Counted from the first letter of the stretch, positions 34,028 to 42,820 are shown. The stretch is DNA of 64,000 nucleotides from 54-19 sp038210655 (GCA_038210655.1 JBBQWM010000026.1:17399-81398), one strand, 5' to 3'. The notes: generated from the letters alone by a model not told the origin. A program made the numbers and translations.

Positions 34028-35062
34028 TCAGCTTCGCCGTTGAGAAGCGGTCAAAATACGCTCCAGGTATTCGGCGGCTTCTTCCGAGTCTAGCTCGAAA
34101 GTCGGCTTGTTATAAAGTTCTTTGCTACGGTTGTCTACCTTAGCTTCGTCATAATTAAAGCGCCGCCGGGCCTCATAATAAATTTGCTTCATGTGCATCC
34201 GCAGTGCTTCGTCCCGCACATTCTTTATACGCTCCTCAACCACAGGATTGACCAGATTGATCGAGGGATTAGCCGGAGCGGGGGCGGACGGTTCAACTGA
34301 GACGACCGGCTTGGCCGGATTCAGGGGAGTCGGGCGGTTAGTTTCAAAAGCCGGACTCTTCTCGAAGATAGCACGTACCTCGCCGCGCGGGGCAGGAGTG
34401 GCTGCCGAAGGCTTTGCAGGGCTAGTGGACTGCCGATTAATCGGGGTCGGCGAGGGAGGGGTAACTTCTTCCTCATCCTCATCTTCCCCTTCTAAATCTT
34501 CCTCAACCTCATCTTCCTCCGCCGGAAGCTCTATTTCAGCCTCGGTATCAAGGCTACCCATAGGAACTTCGATCCCATCTTCTTCGTCATCAGACTCATA
34601 GCTGGGGCGTTCCGGCAACGGGATCGATTTGTGTTCGGCGGGCGGGTCGAAATCGACCGCATATTCGGTTCCATAACCGAGTGCCGCCAAAGCCCGACCA
34701 AGCGCCTGATTTTCCGCCCCCAAAATGTAGTCAAGCTGACGATCTTGATCGAACTCATCGCTAGTGCGATTGGAACGAGCTTTGGCACCCCACCCGGTAG
34801 CAGTGCCACCTTCGGGCAGTTCTACCTCGGCCTTGAAAACGGCTACCTCATCCTGGTGGCTAACCAGTTTGGTAGTAATCCGGGCCTGAGGATGATCGGC
34901 CCGTAGCCATGCCAACCGCCACTTGAGCGGTAGATACTGCAAACCGTCCCGGTCTTCCAGGTATTGCCGATGCTGGAAAACCTTTGGTTGCTCTGGGCTG
35001 GCAGTAGTCTCTTTCTCAGTACGCGCCCCACGTCGGGCCGCAGTTGTAGTTGGTTCAGTCAT
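34028..35062 (-). CDS. Putative Rad52/DdrA-like single-strand annealing protein
   Basis: About 344 residues (start at 35062 preferred; 35110 is possible). Residues 20-130 read LQYLPLKWRLAWLRADHPQA, then VFKAEVELPEGGTATGWGAK and ENQALGRALAALGYGTEYAV: a pattern shared with phage Erf/Sak and DdrA-type annealing proteins, whose conserved helix contains A-I/L-GRAL-x2-x-GYG. A strongly acidic Glu/Asp linker follows (about 160-205), then a helical C-terminal region (EALRMHMKQIYYEARRRFNY) ending in a short helix. I infer ssDNA binding or annealing; no recombinase operon is adjacent. Confidence 0.6.
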   Translation of the reverse strand: MTEPTTTAARRGARTEKETTASPEQPKVFQHRQYLEDRDGLQYLPLKWRLAWLRADHPQARITTKLVSHQDEVAVFKAEVELPEGGTATGWGAKARSNRTSDEFDQDRQLDYILGAENQALGRALAALGYGTEYAVDFDPPAEHKSIPLPERPSYESDDEEDGIEVPMGSLDTEAEIELPAEEDEVEEDLEGEDEDEEEVTPPSPTPINRQSTSPAKPSAATPAPRGEVRAIFEKSPAFETNRPTPLNPAKPVVSVEPSAPAPANPSINLVNPVVEERIKNVRDEALRMHMKQIYYEARRRFNYDEAKVDNRSKELYNKPTFELDSEEAAEYLERILTASQRRS

Positions 35063-35394
35063 AGTTAGCGCAATTATCCCTCTCAAACTCTCAAATGCCG
35101 TTGGCCTCATATGCTGGCCCTATTTTAACACAAAACCGATCCATCTTGGTAACAGATTTGACTCTAATTTATAGCTTTGTATATACCCAAAACCTACTGT
35201 AATCTGCTATAATAAACCGCGCAGGTAGAGTTACCAGGGCATGTGGGAGCAAAGTGATCCTCCCCCGGTTTATAAACCACTTCACCAAATTTATAAATTT
35301 ATCGCAAAGTCAGCCTTTTTCGGCCCCAGGGCCTAGTTTGTAGAGGTTGGCAGCGTCGGGATATATCGAATTCTAATATTGGATAGAGCGCAGC
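35063..35394. promoter_or_regulatory. Divergent intergenic region
   Basis: About 330 bases between divergent starts. TATAAT at 35208-35213 on the plus strand is a likely -10 box for the methyltransferase gene, giving a leader of about 180 bases; no clear -35 box. No ORF of note. Confidence 0.4.
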
Positions 35395-36336
35395 ATGAGC
35401 AGTAACGAGAATAATTTTAATACATTCCAGGCCGATGGAGCCAATACTTTACAAAATATAGCACCAGCCGCCGCCTCGGCAGACAGTGAGAAATCCAGCC
35501 ATCGAGCCGCCTATGCACGGCCTGTTCAGGAAAACCCTTCGACTGGGCTGGAAACTTTGCCGCAGGACCTTGAAACAATCCGGCAACATTGGGAGCGACG
35601 TGGTCGCAAGTACGGCCTCTCGCCTAGCGCGAGTTGGGTCGATGAAACGATGATGCACCGCGAAGGGGTCATTCTCTCGCGCTATCTCAAGGATGGGGAT
35701 CGAGTGCTGGATGCCGGGTGCGCTAACGGCTACACGACCTTGCAACTGGCTCGCCTCAAACGCATCCGCATTATCGGGATCGACTATGCGCCAAGTATGA
35801 TCGACTACGCCAAGTTGAACCTGGGTCGGGCCGGTCTGCTGGCAGGTTCGGCTAACTTCCGGGTCGGCAACTTCTTAAAGCTCGACTTCCCCGACAACAC
35901 CTTCGATAAAGTTATTACCAAACGTTGCCTGATTAACCTGGGCAGCACCGAACACCAAAAAGCGGCCTTGCAAGAAGCCTGGCGCGTTCTCAAGCCGGGT
36001 GGCCTCTTTCTAATCAGCGAAGTCTCGACCCAGAGTTCCGATAACCTCAATCAATTGCGTCGCCGACTCGGTCTGGAAACTATGACCCCCCTCTGGCATA
36101 ACTGCTACCTGGATGAAGTAGAATTGTTCAAGTTCGCCGAGCCTTATTTTGAGCTAAAGAAAGTCAAACGCTTTAGCAGTACCTATTATGCCCTGACCTG
36201 GGTCATGTACCCTTTCTTTGTGCGAAGCGGGCAGCGTAACTATCGTGGCTGGTTCCATCGCCTGAGCGCCCGGCTACCACAAGTGGGAGATTGGGGCTTG
36301 CAGAAGCTATATGTGCTTCAAAAACGGGCGGAATAG
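35395..36336 (+). CDS. Class I SAM-dependent methyltransferase
   Basis: 313 residues. A polar, probably disordered N-terminus (1-60) precedes a methyltransferase domain with motif I VLDAGCANGYTTLQLARLK, acidic motif II IIGIDYAPSMIDYAK, VGNFLKLDFPDNTFDKVITK and LKPGGLFLISEVS. The C-terminal part (YALTWVMYPFFVRSGQRNYR) is aromatic-rich and may contact membrane or sugar acceptors. Acceptor unknown. Confidence 0.88.
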   Translation: MSSNENNFNTFQADGANTLQNIAPAAASADSEKSSHRAAYARPVQENPSTGLETLPQDLETIRQHWERRGRKYGLSPSASWVDETMMHREGVILSRYLKDGDRVLDAGCANGYTTLQLARLKRIRIIGIDYAPSMIDYAKLNLGRAGLLAGSANFRVGNFLKLDFPDNTFDKVITKRCLINLGSTEHQKAALQEAWRVLKPGGLFLISEVSTQSSDNLNQLRRRLGLETMTPLWHNCYLDEVELFKFAEPYFELKKVKRFSSTYYALTWVMYPFFVRSGQRNYRGWFHRLSARLPQVGDWGLQKLYVLQKRAE

Positions 36337-36547
36337 CGCTCCCCTGCTGTTATTATTACACGGCTCTAACCTGGACGAATTGCTCATTATAGCGGTTCTG
36401 GCTTATCTTGTGATTATGTTCATCCTGGCCCAACTCAAAACCCGCCGTCTCCGCCGTGAAAAGCTTCTCCGCAAAGCCGAACGTGCCGCCCTTCGCAAGT
36501 CGGAAGTAGAGTCGGGCGCAGATAATTCCTCCGAACCCAAACTATAA
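36311..36547 (+). CDS. Small single-pass membrane protein
   Basis: 78 residues, overlapping the end of the methyltransferase gene by 26 bases in another frame. One hydrophobic helix (ELLIIAVLAYLVIMFILAQL) followed by a strongly basic segment (KTRRLRREKLLRKAERAALR) and an acidic tail. The overlap suggests translational coupling; a start nearer the helix is possible. No family recognised. Confidence 0.45.
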   Translation: MCFKNGRNSAPLLLLLHGSNLDELLIIAVLAYLVIMFILAQLKTRRLRREKLLRKAERAALRKSEVESGADNSSEPKL

Positions 36548-36559
36548 CTTTGCTTTTGT

Positions 36560-37531
36560 TTATTGTGACCACGCGGTTGGTTCCCGATCCCAACGATGGG
36601 GGCGAAGCTGAGATAGCAAGCTATCGGGAAGCGGGCCAGCCTCGCTAACAGCCAGATTAGCCCGGACATGATCGGGTTTACGCATCCCGGCAATGATCGT
36701 GCTGACATCGGGGTTCGCCAGAATAAACCGCAAGGCCATCTCCGGCATCGTCATATCGGCTGGCACGAGCGGTTTAAGCGCCTCGGCCCGTTCGACACTG
36801 GCGTTTAGATTTTCGGGAACGAAATAAGTATTACGCCAATCGCCCTCCGGCCAGTGGCTCTCTTTGGTCAAAATGCCGGTTAGCGTCCCTTCATCAAACG
36901 GTACCCGCGCAATCACCCCGATATTCAACTCCTGGCAAAGCGGGAACAATTCGTCTTCCGGGGCCTGATCGAAGATATTGTAGATCACCTGGACTGCGTC
37001 AATCAGGCCGGTACGTAGCGTGCGTAAAGCGTTCCAGGGTTCCCAGCGATTGATGCTGACCCCCCAGGCTTTGACCAGACCTTCGCGCTTGAGATCATCG
37101 ACAGCGCGTTGCCAGCTTTCATCTTCGGCCCATTCGTCCTCCCAGACGTGAAATTGCATCAAATCTATTTGCGAAAGGCCCAGATTGGTCAGACTCTTCT
37201 CGGTATACTCGCGGATATGGTCGGCTGGAAAGCTGTCCTGCAAAGGGTCGCCCCGATGCGAAGGCCAGCGGAAATTCTTGGGTGGGATTTTGGTCGCATT
37301 ATAGAGCTTTTTATCCGGGTTGGCCCGGATTAGTTCGCCCAGGAACCGTTCGCTCACACCGGCCCCATAGCCCCAGGCACTATCAAAAAAATTACAGCCC
37401 AAATCAACCGCCAGTTGAAGTGATTGCCGGGTGGTATCCGCATCCGAACCACTCCAACCCGCCAGACCCCACATGCCATCACCAATTTCGCTAACTTGCC
37501 AGCCAGTTCGACCGAAAGTTCGATATTGCAT
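36560..37531 (-). CDS. Aldo/keto reductase
   Basis: 323 residues. AKR barrel with catalytic D-Y-K-H set: CNFFDSAWGYGAGVSERFLG (Asp, Tyr), NATKIPP (Lys), LMQFHVWEDEW (His), and the NADP-binding end LANPDVSTIIAGMRKPDHV. Reduces carbonyls with NADPH; substrate unknown. GGGAGGA ribosome site; upstream of the minus-strand methyltransferase end, 42 bases, so possibly co-transcribed with it. Confidence 0.94.
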   Translation of the reverse strand: MQYRTFGRTGWQVSEIGDGMWGLAGWSGSDADTTRQSLQLAVDLGCNFFDSAWGYGAGVSERFLGELIRANPDKKLYNATKIPPKNFRWPSHRGDPLQDSFPADHIREYTEKSLTNLGLSQIDLMQFHVWEDEWAEDESWQRAVDDLKREGLVKAWGVSINRWEPWNALRTLRTGLIDAVQVIYNIFDQAPEDELFPLCQELNIGVIARVPFDEGTLTGILTKESHWPEGDWRNTYFVPENLNASVERAEALKPLVPADMTMPEMALRFILANPDVSTIIAGMRKPDHVRANLAVSEAGPLPDSLLSQLRPHRWDREPTAWSQ

Positions 37532-37573
37532 AAAATCCTCCCTTTTATATTTTCTAAAAGGTTCTATTCAACC

Positions 37574-38263
37574 CTACTTGGTAGCCGCCGCCATAATCCC
37601 ATTGCCGATAAAGGGTGGATAAGGCAGTTCTAGCCGCCAGCCAAGCTTACGGATCGAACGAGAGAAGGCCGGTTTGACCCCGGTACGCCAGCGCACTTGC
37701 CCAAATCCGGCCTCGCTCAATAAACGGCTCAGACGACGCGGTTGCATCAGGTTGATATGGGTAGGATCACGGTGGCCCGACCACTGACGACCAGTGAGGG
37801 CGGCCCCAATGCGCCGCACGTCCCACAAATTAGGCGTAGTTAGTAACAACACCCCACCCGGCGCAAGTACCCGCCATGCTTCGTGCAAAAAGAGATCGGC
37901 CTTCGCCACGTGTTCGATCACCTCGCTAACCAGAATTGCATCAAATGCGCCACCGACAAAGGGCAAACCCTGACCCAAATCGCAATTGAGCAATGGCACC
38001 TGCGGCGCTCTTTTATGAGCTTCCAATAGTGGGAAGAAGATAAAATCGCTGGCAACTACCTGAAAGCCTGCTTTTTCCAGAAAAGGCAGGGCTGGCCCGG
38101 CCCCACAACCAGCATCTAGCAACCGAGGATGGCTCTGGGCGCTCACACCAGCATAGTGCAAAAGCTTGCCATACTGCAAAGCGGCCTTGGTGTCCGATTT
38201 GCTGATCTGGCCTGCAAAATATTTTTCGTCGTACAGTTCTATTTTTTCGTCAAGCCGGTTCAT
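37574..38263 (-). CDS. Class I SAM-dependent methyltransferase
   Basis: 229 residues: RLLDAGCGAGPALPFLEKAG (motif I), VVASDFIFFPLLEAHKRA, FDAILVSEVIEHVAKADLFL and LAPGGVLLLTTPNLWDVRRI. The last motif is common in methyltransferases acting on sugars or small molecules (Ubie/Methyltransf_11 group). GAGAGG ribosome site. Confidence 0.9.
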   Translation of the reverse strand: MNRLDEKIELYDEKYFAGQISKSDTKAALQYGKLLHYAGVSAQSHPRLLDAGCGAGPALPFLEKAGFQVVASDFIFFPLLEAHKRAPQVPLLNCDLGQGLPFVGGAFDAILVSEVIEHVAKADLFLHEAWRVLAPGGVLLLTTPNLWDVRRIGAALTGRQWSGHRDPTHINLMQPRRLSRLLSEAGFGQVRWRTGVKPAFSRSIRKLGWRLELPYPPFIGNGIMAAATK

Positions 38264-38395
38264 GAAATTAAATAACCTCTCTCGTTGACTTTCCGTTGCT
38301 GGCCCAAGCCTTTACGCTATAGCCAATTACAGTATAGTATTGTACGCTATTTATGTTAAACCTGTAAATCTGTACTCAATATAGAAAATAGTCTA

Positions 38396-38424
38396 TTGCA
38401 TTTTAGTCGAAAGTAGATTATACT
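38396..38424 (+). promoter_or_regulatory. Promoter of the zinc-ribbon gene
   Basis: TTGCAT (38396-38401), 17-base spacer, TATACT (38419-38424). It implies a leader of nearly 190 bases. Confidence 0.7.
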
Positions 38425-38430
38425 CGAACC

Positions 38431-38619
38431 AAGAGGCATGACGAAAGTACCTATTCCTGTGAGCTTAAAAGTGCAACTTTCATCCGATTGCCACGAAGAA
38501 AATCGTGTAGCTTGATTATCAAGTCAATTAAAATCTAATTAGCAGCCCGGGACCGGGGTCTGGTAGCGTTTTGCGCCTTATTTGGCGACTCGTGACGCGC
38601 TACCACAAGGAGGCTTATA
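38431..38619 (+). promoter_or_regulatory. Long structured 5' leader
   Basis: TGGTAGCG (38561-38568) pairs with CGCTACCA (38598-38605), with inner CGCC/GGCG pairing (38574-38577, 38584-38587); the stem ends one base before the ribosome site AAGGAGG (38607-38613). Such placement could modulate initiation, for example with temperature, but no known riboswitch is recognised. Confidence 0.5.
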
Positions 38620-38973
38620 ATGTTTTTCGAGGACAAAAAGTTAGTTTGTAAGGATTGCGCGAACACCTTCCTTTTCACAGCCGGAGAGCAGGACTTTTAC
38701 AGACAAAAAGGTTTGCAAAACGAGCCGGGGCGCTGCCCGGACTGCCGTAACCGACGCAAACAGCAGGCTATCACCAACAACCTACCTTCGGTGACAGCCC
38801 CCGGAGCGCAGCCACCCGTAATGCGCGAGGTCAGCACCGTAGTTTGTGCCGAGTGCGGTAAAGAGACTACCGTACCTTTCCGCCCCAGACTAGCCCGACC
38901 GGTCTACTGTAGCGAGTGTTTCAACAAGCAACGGGCTGCTGTAGCTGAAACTGTTCCCGAAGCTGTGGTTTAG
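38620..38973 (+). CDS. Double zinc-ribbon (CxxC) protein
   Basis: 117 residues. Two four-cysteine ribbons: C10/C13 with C39/C42 and C76/C79 with C97/C100, the second of CxxC-x17-CxxC spacing (VVCAECGKETTVPF to YCSECFNKQR). Short zinc-ribbon proteins of this kind (PF13451-like, KLVCKDCANTFLFTAGEQDF) are common near cold-shock genes and may bind RNA or assist translation; role not established. Long leader and optimal AAGGAGG site suggest high, controlled expression. Confidence 0.85.
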   Translation: MFFEDKKLVCKDCANTFLFTAGEQDFYRQKGLQNEPGRCPDCRNRRKQQAITNNLPSVTAPGAQPPVMREVSTVVCAECGKETTVPFRPRLARPVYCSECFNKQRAAVAETVPEAVV

Positions 38974-39101
38974 CCGGGCTGCCGGATTGAACTTAGCCAC
39001 CAAGACAAGCTCGATACTCCCTTTTTCGGATTGGATTTTGCTTTTGAAAGCTATTTTTAAGACCAAAGTCTAACACGAAATTCATCTGAATATGCTATGA
39101 T

Positions 39102-39145
39102 GAAGGAGCGACTGCAACGATGCAGCCCTCCTTCTATTTTATTTA
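39102..39145 (+). terminator. Two-tier hairpin terminator
   Basis: GAAGGAG (39102-39108)/CTCCTTC (39128-39134) encloses CTGCA/TGCAG with an ACGA loop, followed by TATTTTATTTAAG. It ends the zinc-ribbon transcript. The remaining 39146-39365 holds the sigma-factor leader and no gene. Confidence 0.75.
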
Positions 39146-39365
39146 AGTTTTTTCAAAACTTAAGGTCTGCTACCGGGTAGCAAAACTTATTTGTGACTTT
39201 TATCAAATATACCTGAGATCGTCGGTTTGCCCCGCAACTTTTCGCCTGGTCGGTGCATTTAACATTCAGGCAAGACTGAAATGCGGTTAAGTAGAGAGAA
39301 CCAATAAAGCTACTTAACCAAACCCGGTTAGAACAAATTTAGCCTGATCGGAACCAAGCGAGGAA

Positions 39366-40184
39366 ATGTTAAATCACAAAACCCTGACGACGGGTGGCTA
39401 CCCGACTCCCGCGACTAATCGGTCGCGATGGTGGCCTCAACCCGATGTTCAAGGCGCGAACCAGAACAAAGCGGCAGGAGAGCTAATCCCGGTCTCAGCC
39501 ACGGTTGTACCAATGTCGAAAGTGACCAGTAACACCGACTCCGAGTCGTGGTCTGAATGGAATCCGGCTGCCTTTGAACGAGTAATCGTCCAATACGAGT
39601 CGCGTATTTACCGTTTTATCTACTCGCTAGTAGGCGAAGCTGAACTGGCCCGTGATCTGACCCAGGATACCTTTCTTTCTGCTTATCGTAATCTATGCCG
39701 TCGGGCGGCTACCGCCGGGCTGGATAGCGCTGCCGAAGACGAAGCCTTCCTCCACTGGCAACAAACCCAGGCCCAAAATAATATGTCCGCCTGGCTCTAT
39801 ACGATTGCCCGCAACGCCGCCCTTAGCGAGATGCGACGGCGTAAGGTTGTTCGCTTTTTGCCTTTTGTTCACAAACCGGGCGGCGCGGAAGAAGAATTTG
39901 ATGGCTTGCCGGATACTGCTCAAGTGGAAATGGGCGGCGATTTGGAAGCCCGCACCGCTTTGCACGATGAATTGCAGCAGGCTATGAACAAAGTCGGGCG
40001 CGATAAATTGACTGCTTTACTACTACACATGGATGGATTTTCGTATAAAGAGATTTGTGATATTACCGGCGACTCGCTATCGAGCGTCAAATCGCAGATT
40101 TTCCGGGCCAAAGAGAGCTTGCGCCGGGCATTGGGGAATGTGGTCACATCCGTGACCCAGGATTTGGGAGAGGGGCAGGGTTAA
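39366..40184 (+). CDS. ECF-type RNA polymerase sigma factor
   Basis: 272 residues with a loose N-terminal extension of about 60 residues (a Met at residue 50 is an alternative start). Region 2: VIVQYESRIYRFIYSLVGEA, LARDLTQDTFLSAYRNL, then AWLYTIARNAALSEMRRRKV; region 4: DKLTALLLHMDGFSYKEICD, SLSSVKSQIFRAKESLRRAL. An insertion of about 30 residues lies between the halves of region 2. It is followed after only four bases by a membrane anti-sigma protein, so it is probably held inactive at the membrane until a signal arrives. Confidence 0.93.
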   Translation: MLNHKTLTTGGYPTPATNRSRWWPQPDVQGANQNKAAGELIPVSATVVPMSKVTSNTDSESWSEWNPAAFERVIVQYESRIYRFIYSLVGEAELARDLTQDTFLSAYRNLCRRAATAGLDSAAEDEAFLHWQQTQAQNNMSAWLYTIARNAALSEMRRRKVVRFLPFVHKPGGAEEEFDGLPDTAQVEMGGDLEARTALHDELQQAMNKVGRDKLTALLLHMDGFSYKEICDITGDSLSSVKSQIFRAKESLRRALGNVVTSVTQDLGEGQG

Positions 40185-40188
40185 GAGA

Positions 40189-42279
40189 ATGTCGAACCAG
40201 TACTTTCCAGCCGATTCAAATAATAACCAGGGACAGCTTGAACACCTGCGGCATCGCCGGATGGTCGAGCCGCTAATTTCGCTTTACCAGGATGGCGAAG
40301 CTTCCGAAGCGGAAGGCCGGATCGTCCAGCAATACCTGGCGACTTGCCCCGAATGCCGCGTGATCTACGCAAGCTACCAGCAAGTTGTAAGTGGCCTGCG
40401 CTCTTACCTGGATAACCTGCCGGAGCCACGCTTTAGGCCGGAAGCCTATCCCTTCTTGCCAACCCAAAACCAGACCGCGCGACCCGGCCCCATAAACTCG
40501 ACTCCCACCCGCCAAAAGCCGAGCCAGATTAGCCAGAATAATCAGCCTCGACCAGAGCGGAGGCGATTGCATGGTCTGCAACCGCTTTTTAGCCTGGCCG
40601 GGGTAATGGCAGCCCTGTTACTGATAGTGGTGGTCGGGCTGTTCTATCTGGCCTCTTCGCGACCGCCCGAACCGACCAGTGGTATGCAACCTGTTCAAGT
40701 GGGCGCACTCAGCCAGACCGCGGCCCTTTCGACTGAAAGCGCGACGAGTACTACCACTACCCAACCCACTAACGATCCAAATACGCCCGAAACAAGCCCT
40801 AACCCGCGTCCGACCCTGGCGACAACGATTAGTGCGACCCAGCCAAACGTGCCGCCGCAAGTCACCTATCGGACGATCACTCCGGCGGTTTCCAACCCTG
40901 GCCCGCCGACCGTTACCGCCCTGCCAACCCAACGCACTTCGCGGCCCTCGGTCGCGCCGGTCAATACTACCGCCCCGGTTCCAACTAATGCACCCGTAGC
41001 CGCCACTAATCCGCCGGTAGCATCGGCTGTTCCGGCAGCAACAACGGCAAATTCGGTGGCGGCTTCGACTGCCGCTTCTCAGACTGCCATACCCGAAACT
41101 ACCGTCGTTCCGACAACGGCGATTTCGACCGCTACGCCCGAAGCAGCGCCGACGACGGTTGCACCGCCAGTCGTTACGACCGAACCAATTACTACTGCGC
41201 CCGCGACGACGGTTGCCGCACCAACCCCTTCGCCGGAACCGTCTACCCCGGCCCAGGCGATTCTGACCCCACCGCCGCCCAACAAAACCACCAACGCTCC
41301 GGTTGGCAGCAACGCGCCGGGCTGGATCACCTATGTTGACCGTTCGGACACCCAAATTCACCTTGTCCATAGCGATGGGAGCGATGACCAGTTGATAGGC
41401 GATCCCCAAGTTTTTAAGGAAGTAGCCTGGGAACAGTTGGTCTGGTCGAATGACGGGCGCTGGATTGCGGTCGTCGGGATCGCAGCCAACCGTTGGGAGC
41501 GGGGTATATATCTGATCGATCTACAAAATTCGCATAAGATTGAGTTTTTGGCGGAAGGTTTCGCCCCGGTCTGGTCGCCCGATAACCGCTATCTAACCTA
41601 TTTGGCTTCGCCGCTTAGCCTTAAAGGAAATGCCAAACAGGGTCGTCCGGCCTTGTTTGACCTCAAAAAGCGCTCTTCGCTGGTTATCTCAACCCAGGGC
41701 GAAACCTTTGCGCCCCAATGGTTCGATGATAGTGCGCGAATTTTGATTGGGCAGGATCGCCTCTATGATATTGCGGGAGGACAGACCCAGGCCTTCAAGT
41801 TGGCTTTCACCAATGAATGTGTAGGGGATAGTCTTTCGCCGAGCGGCAACAAACTGGCCGTGCTGGAACAGGGCGCAAGCGGTAAATTTGAAACGGTTAT
41901 CTACGATCTAAGTAAGGGCCGTCTCGATCCTAAAGCGCCGCTCTTGCGAGTAGCCGCCCCGGTGCAAGGGGCCATCGGGCAGGTCTGCGGTTCGCAACGG
42001 CTGCGCTGGACCCCGGATAGCAAATTTGTCTATTACTACACCAGCAACAACCCCAGCTATAGTACCTGTCTGGTGCAGGCCAGTAATGGTACGGCCCGTT
42101 GCCTCTCCAACGTCTACGACCCTAGCTTTACTAGCGATGGCAGCAGTCTGGTCGATTATAGCCCCTCTTCGGGGGTAGGCGGTCTGGTCTACAGCATGCT
42201 GACCGCACAGGGAGGTCGCCCACCCAACCCGCGCCTGATTGCCGAAACCCGCATTCCACCCGTCTGGCAACCTAAATAG
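40189..42279 (+). CDS. Membrane anti-sigma factor fused to TolB-like beta-propeller
   Basis: 696 residues. Residues 1-75 resemble the anti-sigma zinc finger (LISLYQDGEASEAEGRIVQQ, YLATCPECR), but Tyr stands where the zinc-binding His of HxxxCxxC is expected. One membrane helix (VMAALLLIVVVGLFYLASSR), about 210 residues of Thr/Ala/Pro/Val low-complexity spacer, then WD40-like PD40 repeats (WSNDGRWIAVVGIAANRWER, WSPDNRYLTYLASPLS, WTPDSKFVYYYTSNNPS) outside the cell. It should bind the adjacent ECF sigma factor and release it when the propeller senses a ligand or envelope change. Confidence 0.87.
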   Translation: MSNQYFPADSNNNQGQLEHLRHRRMVEPLISLYQDGEASEAEGRIVQQYLATCPECRVIYASYQQVVSGLRSYLDNLPEPRFRPEAYPFLPTQNQTARPGPINSTPTRQKPSQISQNNQPRPERRRLHGLQPLFSLAGVMAALLLIVVVGLFYLASSRPPEPTSGMQPVQVGALSQTAALSTESATSTTTTQPTNDPNTPETSPNPRPTLATTISATQPNVPPQVTYRTITPAVSNPGPPTVTALPTQRTSRPSVAPVNTTAPVPTNAPVAATNPPVASAVPAATTANSVAASTAASQTAIPETTVVPTTAISTATPEAAPTTVAPPVVTTEPITTAPATTVAAPTPSPEPSTPAQAILTPPPPNKTTNAPVGSNAPGWITYVDRSDTQIHLVHSDGSDDQLIGDPQVFKEVAWEQLVWSNDGRWIAVVGIAANRWERGIYLIDLQNSHKIEFLAEGFAPVWSPDNRYLTYLASPLSLKGNAKQGRPALFDLKKRSSLVISTQGETFAPQWFDDSARILIGQDRLYDIAGGQTQAFKLAFTNECVGDSLSPSGNKLAVLEQGASGKFETVIYDLSKGRLDPKAPLLRVAAPVQGAIGQVCGSQRLRWTPDSKFVYYYTSNNPSYSTCLVQASNGTARCLSNVYDPSFTSDGSSLVDYSPSSGVGGLVYSMLTAQGGRPPNPRLIAETRIPPVWQPK

Positions 42280-42287
42280 GTTCAGGT

Positions 42288-42671
42288 TCAGGCAAAAAAA
42301 TCGGCGGCAGTCCCCTGTTGAAGGCGAATGACTGCGCCGGGTCGGGCCGGAGTAAGACAGGCCCTTTGATTTGGGGAACCATCCACGATTACCAGACAGT
42401 CGTAGCAGATGCCGATACCACAAAACAGACCTCGCGGACGACCCTCGCGGCGGGTTAGACGAAAGGTAGCCTGCCCTGCCGCCATCAAAGCCGCCCCAAT
42501 ACTTTCCCCCGGATAGGCCACAACCGATTGACCTTCAAAGCTAAATTCAAATTGCTCGCCCCGCTGCACCCCCGCCTCATCTTGTTCGGATGAGACCCGT
42601 AATGAGCTAAGGGTTGCAGCGGAGCGAGTAGGACTTAGAAATTTTTTTAGTTTTGAGAGGCTGATCTTCAT
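42288..42671 (-). CDS. Orphan (2Fe-2S)-binding protein
   Basis: 127 residues from the ATG at 42671. A ferredoxin-like fold with Cys ligands C84, C89, C92 and C105 (FCGIGICYDCLVIVDG, RACL) in the C-x4-C-x2-C-x12-C spacing of plant-type 2Fe-2S clusters; FEFSFEGQSVVAYPGESIGA begins the domain. Relatives are small subunits of amino-acid dehydrogenases or oxidases (HcnA/SoxA/OoxA types) encoded beside FAD subunits. No such partner is nearby, so its electron partner is unknown. Convergent with the anti-sigma gene, eight bases apart. Confidence 0.85.
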   Translation of the reverse strand: MKISLSKLKKFLSPTRSAATLSSLRVSSEQDEAGVQRGEQFEFSFEGQSVVAYPGESIGAALMAAGQATFRLTRREGRPRGLFCGIGICYDCLVIVDGSPNQRACLTPARPGAVIRLQQGTAADFFA

Positions 42672-42681
42672 ACTAAGAAAG

Positions 42682-42820
42682 CTAAAGCAGTTTGCAGAAT
42701 TATTGACCCACTTTTTTGGTAGGGGCAACCCTTGTGGTCGCCCGTGAACACCGTGCCGGGTCTCCGAGGGCAACCACAAAGGTCGCCCCTACCAGTCCAA
42801 TCTCTTTGTATTTGCTGTAG
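42682..42820. repeat. MITE-like palindromic element (copy II)
   Basis: Imperfect inverted ends CTAAAGCAGTTTGCAGA and the complement of CTACAGCAAATACAAAG frame a GTAGGGG-type hairpin (GGTAGGGGCAACCCTTGTGG and complement, 42718-42793). It occupies almost exactly the gap between the 2Fe-2S gene and the coiled-coil gene. Ends match copy I at 1733-1875, although the core is of the other type. Confidence 0.72.

Noticed and set aside
36311..36547. Rejecting the small membrane ORF as a shadow
   Set aside because: Kept at low confidence, because most of it lies outside the methyltransferase gene and it has a proper membrane helix followed by a basic segment.
40618..41409. Long minus-strand open frame rich in Arg and Gly
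   Set aside because: It is a shadow of the Thr/Pro-rich spacer of the anti-sigma gene; biased codons of the real gene keep the opposite frame open.
42717..42794. Palindrome considered as a plain intrinsic terminator
   Set aside because: It lacks a T-tract on either side and recurs at several unrelated positions, so a mobile repeat is the better description.
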